A stretch of DNA of 45,548 bases from assembly GCF_009765825.1 (NCBI RefSeq), contig NZ_LMUR01000015.1, forward strand, positions 391,130 to 436,677. Reading direction: 5' to 3'. Within the stretch, counting starts at the first letter, position 1. Each line of letters begins with the position of its first letter. A model generated the notes under the pieces. That model made no database searches, was not told the DNA's origin, and was given only the letters and a program-made list of their open reading frames with translations. The position numbers were made by a program, and so were the translations under genes. This document shows positions 6,982 to 16,209 of this stretch, piece after piece. Origin of the DNA: Granulicella sp. L60 (GTDB taxonomy: Bacteria; Acidobacteriota; Terriglobia; Terriglobales; Acidobacteriaceae).

Positions 6982-8757
6982 ATGGCAGAGACAGTACAGG
7001 CAGGAGCGGGGATTCAGAAGGTGGGACAGAACGGCGATAGTACGCCGGTAGGCAGAGCGATGGCGATGGCTTCGACGTTGCGGGAGCGGCTGATGGCGAT
7101 GCCGCAGGGCAAGCGGACGTGGCTGATCGCATCGGTGGTATTTCTGGCGGCGATGTGTGCCGGGATGGCGTGGTACGCGGGACGGCCGGATTGGAGGGTG
7201 CTATTCAGCGGGCTGGATGGCAAGGATGTTCAGCAAGTGTCGCAGGAGCTGGCGGCGGCGGGGATTCCTTATGAGACGACGACCGATGGCGGCGGGGTTC
7301 AGGTGCCGGCAGACATGTTGGATAAGGCTCGGATGGAGGTGGCTGCGAAGGGAATGCCGCAGACGGGAAGACTGGGGTTTGAACTGTTCGACAAGCCGAA
7401 CTGGGTGGGGAGTGAGTTTGATGAGCGCGTGAACTATCAGCGGGCGCTTGAGGGAGAGCTGGAACACACGATTGAGACGCTGGGCGTGGTGAAGTCGGCG
7501 AGGGTGCATCTGGTGTTGCCGCAGCCTTCGTTGTTTACGGCGGAAGAGAAGGTGGCGAAGGCGTCGGTGGTGTTGAAGCTGAAACGTGCGGCGCTCGATC
7601 CTGAACAGGCGGATGCGATTCGCAGTCTGGTGGCGGGGTCGGTTGAGAACCTGAGCGTGGACCAGGTGACGTTGGTGGATGCGGATGGACGGATGAACTT
7701 CAGGCCGCGTTCGGCCAGTGCGGCGGAGGCGGACGCGCAGCAGGCGATGGAGGCGAAGCTGGTGGCGATGCTGGAGCCATTGGCAGGACACGACAATGTG
7801 CGGGCTACGGTGAATGTGAGCTACGACGAGGGAAGCGAAGAGCGGACGGACGAGGTCTACGACCCGAGCGAAGTGGCGACGCTGAGTATGCAGAAGAGTG
7901 AACAGACTTCAGCGGTGCGGGGACAGCCTTCGGGTGTGCCTGGGACGGCGAGTAATTCTCCTGCGGGCGCTCCGGAGGGAGCTGTTGCGGGATCGCAGGC
8001 TGCAGCTGCTCCAGGAACTCCGCCTCTGCTGCAAAAGCAGGCGTTGCCTGTCTATCCGGCGCAGGGTTCGGGGGTGGGACAGAGTCTGCATGAGGAGAAT
8101 GGTACTTACGGAGTTACAAAACATCTGGTTCACTCCGAGCAAGGACCGGGGAGGGTGCGGAGGGTATCGGCGGCGGTGGTGGTGAACGATCGCAGCGTGA
8201 TCGAAGGCACGGGCAAACTGGAACACGCGGTGTGGAAGCCGCGCAGCGCGGAGGAGATGCATCGGCTGGAGGAGCTGGCACAGGCTGCGGTTGGGTTTGA
8301 TGCGCGGCGTGGAGACCAGGTGGTGATGGAGAACGTGAGCTTCAGCACGAACGCTCCCGAGGTAAAGCCGCCTGCGATGGAGAGGGCGATGGAGCAGATG
8401 AGTGGGCTGCTGCATGCGCAGCCGGAGTTGATGCGGACGCTGATGATCGGAATCTGCGGTGTGCTGCTGGTGTTGTTTGTGCTGCGGCCGGTGGCACGAC
8501 AGGTATCTGCGACGCTGCAGGAGCCGAGGTTGTTGACGGCTGGAATACAGACGCCCAGCGAATTTGATGGGCAGGAAGAGTTCACACTGCCGGCGGGGAA
8601 CGATGTTGAAGAAGAGGTGTTGCCACGGGCAAGAACTAAGACGCACCAGTTGCAACAGGGGATCTTTGAGCATGTGTCGGAGCATATCCGGCGGGAGCCA
8701 GGACAGAGTACGAGATTGATTGAAGCATGGATCGGATCGGCGGAGGAGAGATCGTAA
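6982..8757 (+). CDS. fliF: Flagellar MS-ring protein FliF
   Basis: 591 residues. A first membrane segment (about 46-66, LIASVVFLAAMCAGMAWY) is followed by the secretin-like ring-building motifs (WRVLFSGLDGKDVQQVSQEL; VKSARVHLVLP). A Pro/Gln/Ala-rich insertion (about 310-370) sits in the periplasmic region. A second membrane segment (LMIGICGVLLVLFVL) precedes a cytoplasmic tail ending near LIEAWIGS, the FliG-binding end. FliF forms the membrane ring on which the rotor and export gate assemble. The fliG start overlaps its stop codon. Confidence 0.96.
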   Translation: MAETVQAGAGIQKVGQNGDSTPVGRAMAMASTLRERLMAMPQGKRTWLIASVVFLAAMCAGMAWYAGRPDWRVLFSGLDGKDVQQVSQELAAAGIPYETTTDGGGVQVPADMLDKARMEVAAKGMPQTGRLGFELFDKPNWVGSEFDERVNYQRALEGELEHTIETLGVVKSARVHLVLPQPSLFTAEEKVAKASVVLKLKRAALDPEQADAIRSLVAGSVENLSVDQVTLVDADGRMNFRPRSASAAEADAQQAMEAKLVAMLEPLAGHDNVRATVNVSYDEGSEERTDEVYDPSEVATLSMQKSEQTSAVRGQPSGVPGTASNSPAGAPEGAVAGSQAAAAPGTPPLLQKQALPVYPAQGSGVGQSLHEENGTYGVTKHLVHSEQGPGRVRRVSAAVVVNDRSVIEGTGKLEHAVWKPRSAEEMHRLEELAQAAVGFDARRGDQVVMENVSFSTNAPEVKPPAMERAMEQMSGLLHAQPELMRTLMIGICGVLLVLFVLRPVARQVSATLQEPRLLTAGIQTPSEFDGQEEFTLPAGNDVEEEVLPRARTKTHQLQQGIFEHVSEHIRREPGQSTRLIEAWIGSAEERS

Positions 8758-9845
8758 TGGGGACAACGATGCAGATGTCGGGTGTAGAGGCGATGAGGCA
8801 GAATCCACTGCTGTTAACACCGGAAGCAGGATTTGTCCCGGCCGATATTCCAGGGTTGCGGAAGGCAGCGATCCTAATGGTGGCGATCGGGGATGAGCTG
8901 GCGAAGGTGCTCTTTCTGAGTCTCTCGGAGAAAGATGTGCAGCGGGTGACGGAGGAGATCACACGGCTGGGAGATGTTCCGGCGTCACAGCTAACGCAGG
9001 TATTGACGGAGTTTTACGGGCTGCTTGAGACACAGCAGTACATGGTGCGGGGAGGGCCGGACTATGCGCTGCGGTTGTTGACCGAGGCGTTCGGCGCGAC
9101 CAGGGCCGAGGAGTTGCTGCTGCAGGTTAAAAAGATTCGCGAACGTACGAACGGCGATATGGCGATGCTGCAGAATATGGACGCGCAGCATCTGAGCAAG
9201 TTTTTGGAGAACGAGCACTCACAGACGGTGGCGCTGGTTCTGGCTCATCTGGATGCGAAGCGAGGATCGACGGTGCTGATGAATCTGCAGGGCGCGATGC
9301 GGGTGGATGTGGTGCGGCGCCTGGCGGAGATGCGGCAGTTTTCGCCCGAGATGGCGCAGACGGTGGCGATGGCGCTGCATAAGCGAATGGAAAAGATGGG
9401 TTCGAGTGGAAGGAAGTCTTACTCGGGCTACAGGGCCGTTGCTGAACTGTTGAACCGGCTGGATCAGGGGGAGAGCAGAGGGATTCTGGAGGAGATTGAA
9501 CAGAATGAGCCAAAGGTTGCGATTGGAATTCGCGAGCTTATGTTCACGTTCGAAGATCTGCTGACGGTGCCACCGGAGAGCATTCGTGAGTTTGTGAGTG
9601 CAGCGGACAAGAAGGTGTTGGCGATGGCGCTGAAGGGTGGAAAAGACAACGTGAAGGCTCATCTGTTCAAAGCGATGAGCTCGCGCGCGGTGGAGATGAT
9701 GAAGGAGGACATGGAGGTGATGGGGCCGGTGCGTATGCGAGATGTGGGCGCGGCGCAGCAGGAGCTGCTGGCGTTGGCGAGGCAGCTTGAGAGTGAAGGA
9801 AAGATGATGCTGAAGATGGAGGCCGACGATGATCTCGCCGTATGA
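8757..9845 (+). CDS. fliG: Flagellar motor switch protein FliG
   Basis: About 362 residues from the ATG at 8757, which overlaps the fliF stop (TAATG) and is served by GGAGG about 10 bp upstream; an in-frame ATG at 8727 is less likely. FliG is the rotor protein that contacts the stator. The N-domain binds FliF, the middle domain has LENEHSQTVALVLAHLD (usual EHPQT, here EHSQT), and the C-domain keeps the charged torque helix region (FEDLLTVPPESIREFV, KGGKDNVKAHLFKAMSSRA). The C-terminal tail is slightly extended. Confidence 0.95.
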   Translation: MGTTMQMSGVEAMRQNPLLLTPEAGFVPADIPGLRKAAILMVAIGDELAKVLFLSLSEKDVQRVTEEITRLGDVPASQLTQVLTEFYGLLETQQYMVRGGPDYALRLLTEAFGATRAEELLLQVKKIRERTNGDMAMLQNMDAQHLSKFLENEHSQTVALVLAHLDAKRGSTVLMNLQGAMRVDVVRRLAEMRQFSPEMAQTVAMALHKRMEKMGSSGRKSYSGYRAVAELLNRLDQGESRGILEEIEQNEPKVAIGIRELMFTFEDLLTVPPESIREFVSAADKKVLAMALKGGKDNVKAHLFKAMSSRAVEMMKEDMEVMGPVRMRDVGAAQQELLALARQLESEGKMMLKMEADDDLAV

Positions 9846-10560
9846 GAGTGCAAACGGTAGGGGTGCTGGAGCTGGAGTCGCGGCCAGGTTGTTGCCTCCG
9901 GGCACGCAGACAGTGTCGCGGCTGGAGTTTGTGTCGCTGGACTACGAGCATGTCGATGAGGACGTGGTGGAAGAGGTCTTGACGGTGAAGCCGGAGGTTC
10001 GGGTGAAGGAGGAGATGGAGATGTTTGATGGCCGTCTCAAAGCTCAGGCCGAAGAGGCGAGAGTGCTGCTGGAGACGGCGCGAAGTGAGGCGAGGTCTGA
10101 GGCCAGGCAGGAGTGGGAACAGGAGTTGGAAGAGAGGATCGCGGAGGAGCGAACGTTGCTGCTCAAGGCGAACGATGATTTTCAGAGGGAACGAAGAAGG
10201 TACTTTGCCGAGGTGGAGGCGGAGCTGGTGAAGCTCTCGCTGGCTATTGCAAAGCGTGTACTTCATCGCGAGGCGAAGCTTGATCCTCTCTTGTTGGCTG
10301 GCGTGGTGAGGGTTGCTCTGGACAAGCTTGCGAAGGGAAGTGCGACCGTGTTGCGTGTGCCTGCGGAAGAGTTGGGGATGTGGAGCGCGGTCTTTGCGAT
10401 GGACACGGATGCGACATTGCAGGTTGCTGGAGATAAGCGGTTGAGCGCAGGGGAGTGTGTGCTGGATACGAATGTCGGCACGGTGGAGCTGGGCGTGAGT
10501 GCGCAGCTCGATGAGATTGAACGAGGCTTCTTCGACCTGTTACAGCAGAGGCCCGCGTGA
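9829..10560 (+). CDS. fliH: Flagellar assembly protein FliH
   Basis: 243 residues. It is the stator-like regulator of the export ATPase FliI. A Glu/Arg-rich coiled coil (about 65-135) leads into the conserved FliH/YscL C-domain (KLSLAIAKRVLHREAKLDP, then LSAGECVLDTNVGTVELG). It overlaps fliG by 17 bp and its stop overlaps the fliI start (TGATG), so translation is probably coupled. FliH is weakly conserved, so the call also leans on its place between fliG and fliI. Confidence 0.88.
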   Translation: MISPYESANGRGAGAGVAARLLPPGTQTVSRLEFVSLDYEHVDEDVVEEVLTVKPEVRVKEEMEMFDGRLKAQAEEARVLLETARSEARSEARQEWEQELEERIAEERTLLLKANDDFQRERRRYFAEVEAELVKLSLAIAKRVLHREAKLDPLLLAGVVRVALDKLAKGSATVLRVPAEELGMWSAVFAMDTDATLQVAGDKRLSAGECVLDTNVGTVELGVSAQLDEIERGFFDLLQQRPA

Positions 10561-11897
10561 TGCGAGACATGCACAGTATGGAGGGGGCCAGTCGCGGGGA
10601 TCTTGCGCCTTATCTGAGGCAGCTTGAGGTTAGGCCGTCGTGGCGGTGGAGCGGACGGGTGGTTGAGGCGAATGGACAGACGATTGAAGCAGAGGGGCCG
10701 CTGTGTTCGGTGGGCGAGTGCTGCGAGATCGTCGATGGCGAGGGGCGAAGACATCGTGCGGAGGTGATCGGATTTCGGGGCAGGCATGTGCTTGCGATGC
10801 CGCTTGAGGCAACGCAGGGAATTCGCTATGGCGATGCCGTGCTGGCGATGGGGGTGAGGCCGGGAATCGCAGTGGGACGAGAGATGGAGGGCAGGATCGT
10901 CGATGCACTGGGTGCGCCGCTGGATGGACTGCCGGCGCTGGGTGCAGGTCAGGTGTGGCCGCTGGATGGAGCACTGCCGAATCCGATGGAGCGGGAGCCG
11001 ATTAAGGATCCGCTGCAGACGGGGTTGCGTGTGCTGGATGGAATGTTGACGGTGGGACGCGGGCAGCGGGTAGGAATCTTTGGCGGATCGGGCGTGGGTA
11101 AGAGCACGCTGATCGGAATGATGACGAGAAATACTGCGGCGGATCTTACGGTGGTTGGGCTGGTGGGTGAGCGTGGACGCGAAGTGCGGGAGTTTGTGGA
11201 GGATTCGCTGGGCGAGGAGGGACGGAGGCGATCGGTGGTGTTGGTGTCGACGTCGGACCAGAGTCCGCTGCTGAGGATGAGGGCTGCGATGGCGGCTACG
11301 TCGGTGGCGGAGTTCTATGCCGCGCGTGGGAAGCATGTGCTGCTTGTGCTGGATTCGCTGACGCGGTATGCGATGGCGGCGAGAGAGGTTGGGCTGGCAG
11401 CGGGAGAGCCGCCGGCGAGCAAGGGGTATACGCCTTCGGTGTTTGCGCGATTGGCGAAGTTGGTGGAGCGTGCGGGAAACTTTCGGAACGGAAGTATCAC
11501 GGCGTTCTATACGGTGCTGATGGAGGGCGACGATCAACAGGACCCGGTGGTGGATGCGGTTCGATCGCTGCTGGATGGGCATGTGGTTCTGTCGCGCTCG
11601 ATGGCAGCCGCAGGATGGTATCCGCCGGTGAATGTGCTGGATTCGCTGAGCCGGTTGATGCCCGCTGTGACTACGGCGGAACATCGCGCCAAGGCGGCGA
11701 CGGTGCGCAGATTGCTGGCGGCGCATGCGCGTTCGGAGGATCTGATTCGGATTGGAGCTTATAAGGCGGGCACGGATGAAGATCTTGACCGAGCGATGCA
11801 GGCGATGCCCGTGCTGCGGGAGTTTCTGGAGCAGAGAAGCGAGGAGCGCGTGACGATGCAGGACAGTGTAGAGCGATTGCGCAAGATGGAGCTATAA
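10560..11897 (+). CDS. fliI: Flagellum-specific ATPase FliI
   Basis: About 445 residues. It is the F1-beta-like ATPase of the flagellar type III export apparatus. Walker A is GGSGVGKS (about 175-182), followed by the export-ATPase signature VGLVGERGREVREF and Walker B VLLVLDSLTRYA. PVLREFLEQ lies in the C-domain. The ATG at 10560 overlaps the fliH stop; a GTG three bases earlier is also possible. It works with FliH and FliJ, encoded on either side. Confidence 0.97.
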   Translation: MRDMHSMEGASRGDLAPYLRQLEVRPSWRWSGRVVEANGQTIEAEGPLCSVGECCEIVDGEGRRHRAEVIGFRGRHVLAMPLEATQGIRYGDAVLAMGVRPGIAVGREMEGRIVDALGAPLDGLPALGAGQVWPLDGALPNPMEREPIKDPLQTGLRVLDGMLTVGRGQRVGIFGGSGVGKSTLIGMMTRNTAADLTVVGLVGERGREVREFVEDSLGEEGRRRSVVLVSTSDQSPLLRMRAAMAATSVAEFYAARGKHVLLVLDSLTRYAMAAREVGLAAGEPPASKGYTPSVFARLAKLVERAGNFRNGSITAFYTVLMEGDDQQDPVVDAVRSLLDGHVVLSRSMAAAGWYPPVNVLDSLSRLMPAVTTAEHRAKAATVRRLLAAHARSEDLIRIGAYKAGTDEDLDRAMQAMPVLREFLEQRSEERVTMQDSVERLRKMEL

Positions 11898-11899
11898 CG

Positions 11900-12382
11900 A
11901 TGCAGCCGCGCCTGGCTACCTTGCGACGAATGGTGAATTTGTATGCGCTTGTTGAAGAGATGCATGCGGCAGAGCTGCAGCGGATGACGGCCGCGGTTCG
12001 CGAGACGCAGGTCGCGATCTCAGTAGAGGAGGAGGCTGCGGCTGCGGCACGGCTGGAGGGACGGGTTGCGTTAGTTGACGAAGATTGCCTGGGACGCGTG
12101 ATGGCCGAGACCCAGCAGGAGACCTCCGCGTGGCGAACGGAGCGGTTGGAACAACTTCGGCGGGAGCGCGAGGCGTTGAACGATGCGGCCAGGGAGCAGT
12201 ATGTCGCGAGCAAGTTGAAGAGAGAACAGATCAAACGCGTGATGGAAGATATCGCGGAACGAGTCGACATCGAAGAGCAGAGGCGTGCGCAGGGAACTTC
12301 CGACGACAGGTTTCTGGCTCGTAGACGATGGACCGACGAACAGGAACGGATACGGGCAGATCGGCAGATGAAGACGTGCTAA
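11900..12382 (+). CDS. fliJ: Flagellar export protein FliJ
   Basis: 160 residues, nearly all predicted helical coiled coil, rich in Glu/Arg/Ala with no membrane segment. FliJ forms the central stalk of the FliI ATPase and carries export chaperones. Sequence conservation in this family is low. The call rests on length, the antiparallel coiled-coil pattern (residues 15-150) and its position 2 bp after fliI and before fliK. Confidence 0.8.
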   Translation: MQPRLATLRRMVNLYALVEEMHAAELQRMTAAVRETQVAISVEEEAAAAARLEGRVALVDEDCLGRVMAETQQETSAWRTERLEQLRREREALNDAAREQYVASKLKREQIKRVMEDIAERVDIEEQRRAQGTSDDRFLARRRWTDEQERIRADRQMKTC

Positions 12383-12452
12383 TGACGCGGGTGTTGAGTT
12401 TGGCGTGTGGAGTGCAGTTGCACTCGCTGCCGGAGATGGACGAGGGATCGAG

Positions 12453-14165
12453 ATGATGAGTGCGGCAATTTTATTGACGGGGAATACGGAGCAGGCCGGT
12501 GTACGAACGTCGTCATCTGAGCGTGGAGGGTCGGAGATTGCTTCGTTTGCTCAGAGCTTTGATGAGAACGTTAGCAACAGCACCGGGATAGCTGGAGGAG
12601 GCATCCATGATGGCGAGGCTGTCGAACATCGCGGCGTGCAGGGGGACGCGACAAAGACTGTTGGAGAGACTACACCTGCGGGCGAAGGAAAGATCAAGGC
12701 AGTTGTAGACGAAGGTGCCGTCGGAGAAGGTGGGAAGACTGAGACGACGAGAAAGAATGTTGTGCAAGTCTCTGACTTTAAGGTGGAGTCGCAGAACGGC
12801 AGTTTGATGAAGGGCGTCGAGGTTACCGGGCATGATGGGCCGGAGGTGGAGAGTACAGCAGAGATGGCTGAGGTCTCCCAGCATGGAGAACCGAAAGCTC
12901 CTGTGGACGGGGACCCGGCTGGGACGGCTCCTACGCCGACTACAGACTCCTCGACCCAGAAGCAGACTTTGATCTCGAAGAACGAGGAAGTTGTCGTTGT
13001 TCAGAAAAAAGAAGGTGCCGCACCTGCGAAGGCTGATGAGACAGGACCGGTAAAGAAGACCGGGAAGACAAAAGAGAGTTCGGCGACTAAAGCGGGGCAT
13101 AAGGCAACAGAGACGGGATTGAAGACGAGTGGAGGCGAGACGAAGTTGAGTGCGCAACCTTCTGTCCAGGCTCCGGCACCAGCTATATCGCCCGCTCCTG
13201 CGGTCAATGGCGCTCCAGCGAGCGTGGTCGCGAAGGCGCCGGAGAGTGGGCGTGACGACGGTGTATCTGCTGCGAGCAAGCCGGTTCAGTTGTCTGCTGG
13301 ATCAGGAGAAGCATCGATTCAGACGCCTTCGGCTTCTTCATCCGGGAGCGACACTCAAGGAGGCGGAAGCAACGTCGTTGCAAACGAGATGGGCGCGCCT
13401 GCGGCAGCTATGCCGGATGGACAAGCAGAGGCTTCGAAGTTGAATGCGACACAACCTTCGACAACGTTGGGTGTCGAGACGGATGGTAAGGCGCAGACTG
13501 CCGTCGCGGCAGCAATGCATGCGATGGGAGCGGGGGGTGGGACGTCTTCCGAGTTTGGGACGACGATGCTTTCGCCTGCGGGAGTGCCCGCGGATGCAAG
13601 TTTCGCGAAGTTGCCTATTGGAGGCGCCGCTGCACACGGGACGAACCCTGGGACGATGAGTGCTGGATCGGATGGGTCTTCGGCGGTAACGGCTGGGTCG
13701 ATGGATGGAGCTCCGAAGACGTTCGAGGCAACGCCGACTGCGCTTGAGATCGGCGTGCAGAACGGAACCCATGGCTGGTTGAAGGTGCGTGCGGAGATGA
13801 CTGACAGCGGCGTGGTGAATGCATCGGTCTCTACCGCCACGGCTGCGGGGCAGGAGATGCTGCATCGGGAGCTTCCAGCTTTGACGGCGTATCTGCACCA
13901 GGAGAAGGTTGCCGTAAATATGGTCGTCGTTAATACGCCGACGACGGCAGGAGGAGAGTTTCGAGGTTCCGTCCCAAGGAATGGAGATGCAGGCGATGGC
14001 CAAGCGGCTAGCGCCGGGGGACAGCAGCAGGGTTTTGGACGAGCGGCTTCGGGTCGTGCGGGTGAGACGACGGGCCAACGGAGTTGGGATGGAGATGGTG
14101 AAGACGGACTACCGTCCAACGCGACGTATGCAGAGGGTGGAAGCTGGTTGAGCGTGCGTGCTTGA
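12453..14165 (+). CDS. fliK: Flagellar hook-length control protein FliK
   Basis: About 570 residues from the ATG at 12453 (GAGGGA upstream); an in-frame GTG at 12405 and ATG at 12456 are alternatives. FliK is the exported molecular ruler that sets hook length and triggers the export switch through FlhB. Residues 1-430 are low-complexity, Ser/Thr/Gly/Ala/Lys-rich, as expected for a secreted ruler. The C-terminal domain (about 440-510) has the FliK-type fold pattern (LKVRAEMTDSGVVNASV, LHRELPALTAYLHQE). The N-terminal part cannot be assigned by motif. Confidence 0.85.
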   Translation: MMSAAILLTGNTEQAGVRTSSSERGGSEIASFAQSFDENVSNSTGIAGGGIHDGEAVEHRGVQGDATKTVGETTPAGEGKIKAVVDEGAVGEGGKTETTRKNVVQVSDFKVESQNGSLMKGVEVTGHDGPEVESTAEMAEVSQHGEPKAPVDGDPAGTAPTPTTDSSTQKQTLISKNEEVVVVQKKEGAAPAKADETGPVKKTGKTKESSATKAGHKATETGLKTSGGETKLSAQPSVQAPAPAISPAPAVNGAPASVVAKAPESGRDDGVSAASKPVQLSAGSGEASIQTPSASSSGSDTQGGGSNVVANEMGAPAAAMPDGQAEASKLNATQPSTTLGVETDGKAQTAVAAAMHAMGAGGGTSSEFGTTMLSPAGVPADASFAKLPIGGAAAHGTNPGTMSAGSDGSSAVTAGSMDGAPKTFEATPTALEIGVQNGTHGWLKVRAEMTDSGVVNASVSTATAAGQEMLHRELPALTAYLHQEKVAVNMVVVNTPTTAGGEFRGSVPRNGDAGDGQAASAGGQQQGFGRAASGRAGETTGQRSWDGDGEDGLPSNATYAEGGSWLSVRA

Positions 14166-14216
14166 CCCAGTCAAACGAGATGAATTCATAGAAGCACTCA
14201 ACAAGGAGAGAGAACG

Positions 14217-14675
14217 ATGGACATGCAGCAGATCAATTCGATTTCAACACCAAAGCCGGCGGCGGCCAAGGCGGTCGCCTCGTCGCTGTCTCCAAAGACG
14301 GTGACGGCCAAGGCGGCGGCAGGCGGCGCTCCGGCGTCCGGTGCCGCCAGCGACTCATCGACTATCACAGCGAACGATTTTCTTACGCTGCTGGTGAGCG
14401 AGCTTCAGAATCAGGATCCGACACAGCCGACGGACCCGAACGCTTATATCACTCAGCTGGTTGGAGTGAACAGCCTGCAGCAGCTGATCTCGATCAACCA
14501 GGGACTGACTTCGGTGGAGACGCCGGCGAGCGATTCTGGGGGGACTGGAGGGACGGGGACAGGTTCGAACGCTGTTGCGAATGTGAACGCGATGGCGAGC
14601 GTCGATTCTCTGCCAGCCGCGCAGTCGATGTCTGGCCAGAACTCGATATGGGGTGGTGGCACGACCTCAAGCTAA
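14217..14675 (+). CDS. flgD: Flagellar hook capping protein FlgD (short form)
   Basis: 152 residues against the usual 200-240. The conserved N-terminal export/capping region is intact: NDFLTLLVSELQNQDPTQPT followed by AYITQLVGVNSLQQL. After about residue 105 the sequence is Gly/Thr/Ser-rich and stops; the Tudor-like and FnIII domains found in enteric FlgD are absent. FlgD caps the growing hook and is discarded. An AAGGAGAG site lies 6-7 bp before the ATG. Confidence 0.9.
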   Translation: MDMQQINSISTPKPAAAKAVASSLSPKTVTAKAAAGGAPASGAASDSSTITANDFLTLLVSELQNQDPTQPTDPNAYITQLVGVNSLQQLISINQGLTSVETPASDSGGTGGTGTGSNAVANVNAMASVDSLPAAQSMSGQNSIWGGGTTSS

Positions 14676-14785
14676 CCGCTCCGGCGTCTTCGATTTGCAT
14701 GCAGATGATCAGGAAACGCTGGGTCATTCAAGCAGGCTCGACAAACAACAGAACTGTAACCGGAAGGAATTATAGGAGAAGGGTC

Positions 14786-16021
14786 ATGGGAAATTTTTCT
14801 ATCGCACTGTCTGGACTGGATGCTGATTCAGTCGCATTGAACACGATCGGCAACAATCTGGCGAACCTTAACACGACTGCGTTCAAGGGTCAGACAACTT
14901 CGTTCGAGGATCTTTTCTATCAACAGATCGGTCAGTCCGGATCGGGAGATGCGATTCAGGTTGGAGCCGGAACCCAGGTCTCGGGTACGAGCACGGACTT
15001 CTCAGAGGGCACGATTCTGCCGGATGCGAATCCGAACTCTTCGGATATGGCGCTGCAGGGCAACGGATTCTTCGTGGTGCAACAGGGCGGAGTGCAGTCG
15101 CTGACGCGAGCGGGAAACTTTGAGTTGAGCTCGAACGGCGATCTGATTACGCAGGATGGTCAGCAGGTGATGGGCTATGCGGCGGTAAATGGCGTGGTGA
15201 ACCAAAACACCAGTTTGGCGCCGATTACGATTCCTGTGGGTGTGAACGAAGGAGCCCAGGCCACGCAGAACTTCTCGGTGACGGCAAACCTGAATTCGAA
15301 TGCGACCGTGGGTACTGCGTTCTCTTCGCCGGTGCAGGTCTACGACTCCCTCGGACAGAGTCATCAGGCGACGGTGAACTATACAAAGACGGGCACGAAC
15401 ACGTGGAGCTATTCGGTAACGCTGCCGGCCGGAGATGCGACCGGAACGCCCACGAACAACACCGGAACACTGACGTTTGATTCATCGGGAAATCTTGTGT
15501 CACCGACGGGAAGCGTGAGTAATATTACATTTCCCGGGTTGGCGGATGGAGCGAGCGATCTGAGCTTTAACTGGAACTTGAATGGCAGCAGCGGAAGTCC
15601 AACGGTGACCCAACTGGCGTCGGCTTCGACCAACACGGCGGCCCCCCAGGATGGATTTACCAGCGGCGTCTACCAGAGCTTCACCGTGGATCCGAGCGGC
15701 GTGATTACCGCGCAGTTCAGCAATGGACGGACTTCGACGATCGGTCAGGTTGCGGTGGCGACGGTTGCCAACACGGCGGGACTGACGGCATCGGGCGGTA
15801 ATAACTTCAATACGACGGCGGCCTCGGGACAGGCGACGATTGGTGTAGCCGGGGCTGGTGGGCGAGGCACTATCGATGACGGCGCGCTGGAACAGTCGAA
15901 CGTAAACATTTCAACAGAATTTTCTAATCTGATTGTGGCGCAAAGAGCCTTCGAGGCAAATTCGAAGACGGTGACGACCTTCGATACTGTCTCGCAGGAT
16001 GTATTGGCGATGGTCCGGTAA
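14786..16021 (+). CDS. flgE: Flagellar hook protein FlgE
   Basis: 411 residues from the ATG at 14786, chosen for the TAGGAGAAGG site and the family N-terminus MGNFSIALSGLDADSVALNT. The N-terminal helix signature (IGNNLANLNTTAFKGQ), the D1-type GNGFFVVQQGG motif and the C-terminal signature FSNLIVAQRAFEANSKTV are all present. FlgE polymerises into the hook and is capped by FlgD. The 110-bp gap after flgD holds only the leader. Confidence 0.96.
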   Translation: MGNFSIALSGLDADSVALNTIGNNLANLNTTAFKGQTTSFEDLFYQQIGQSGSGDAIQVGAGTQVSGTSTDFSEGTILPDANPNSSDMALQGNGFFVVQQGGVQSLTRAGNFELSSNGDLITQDGQQVMGYAAVNGVVNQNTSLAPITIPVGVNEGAQATQNFSVTANLNSNATVGTAFSSPVQVYDSLGQSHQATVNYTKTGTNTWSYSVTLPAGDATGTPTNNTGTLTFDSSGNLVSPTGSVSNITFPGLADGASDLSFNWNLNGSSGSPTVTQLASASTNTAAPQDGFTSGVYQSFTVDPSGVITAQFSNGRTSTIGQVAVATVANTAGLTASGGNNFNTTAASGQATIGVAGAGGRGTIDDGALEQSNVNISTEFSNLIVAQRAFEANSKTVTTFDTVSQDVLAMVR

Positions 16022-16147
16022 CGACGTTCGACTTGCAGGCTGCGGCGGCGTAGCGGGTAGGGACCGAAGAATCGGCTCCCATCGGCTGGCCGCCCAGGCT
16101 GTTTTTCAAATGAGCAGGCGCATCTGCTGCGCTGTTCTTTTGATCTT

Positions 16148-16165
16148 GAAGATTCGCTAATCTTC
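16148..16165 (+). promoter_or_regulatory. Hairpin in the flgE-fliL gap
   Basis: GAAGATT-CGCT-AATCTTC is a perfect 7-bp stem with a 4-base loop, without a following T-run. It lies in the 188-bp gap between flgE and fliL, one of the longest gaps inside the operon. It might affect mRNA processing or stability; no function is shown. Confidence 0.35.
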
Positions 16166-16209
16166 GGCTGTGCGTGACTGGCCCTTCGGTTGCATTTCTC
16201 TTCAGCATC

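Noticed and set aside
14657..14671. TGGCACG as a possible sigma-54 promoter before flgE
   Set aside because: The -24 part is a perfect match, but the following GC is one base too far (AAGC), giving the wrong spacing, and the site lies inside the flgD coding end.
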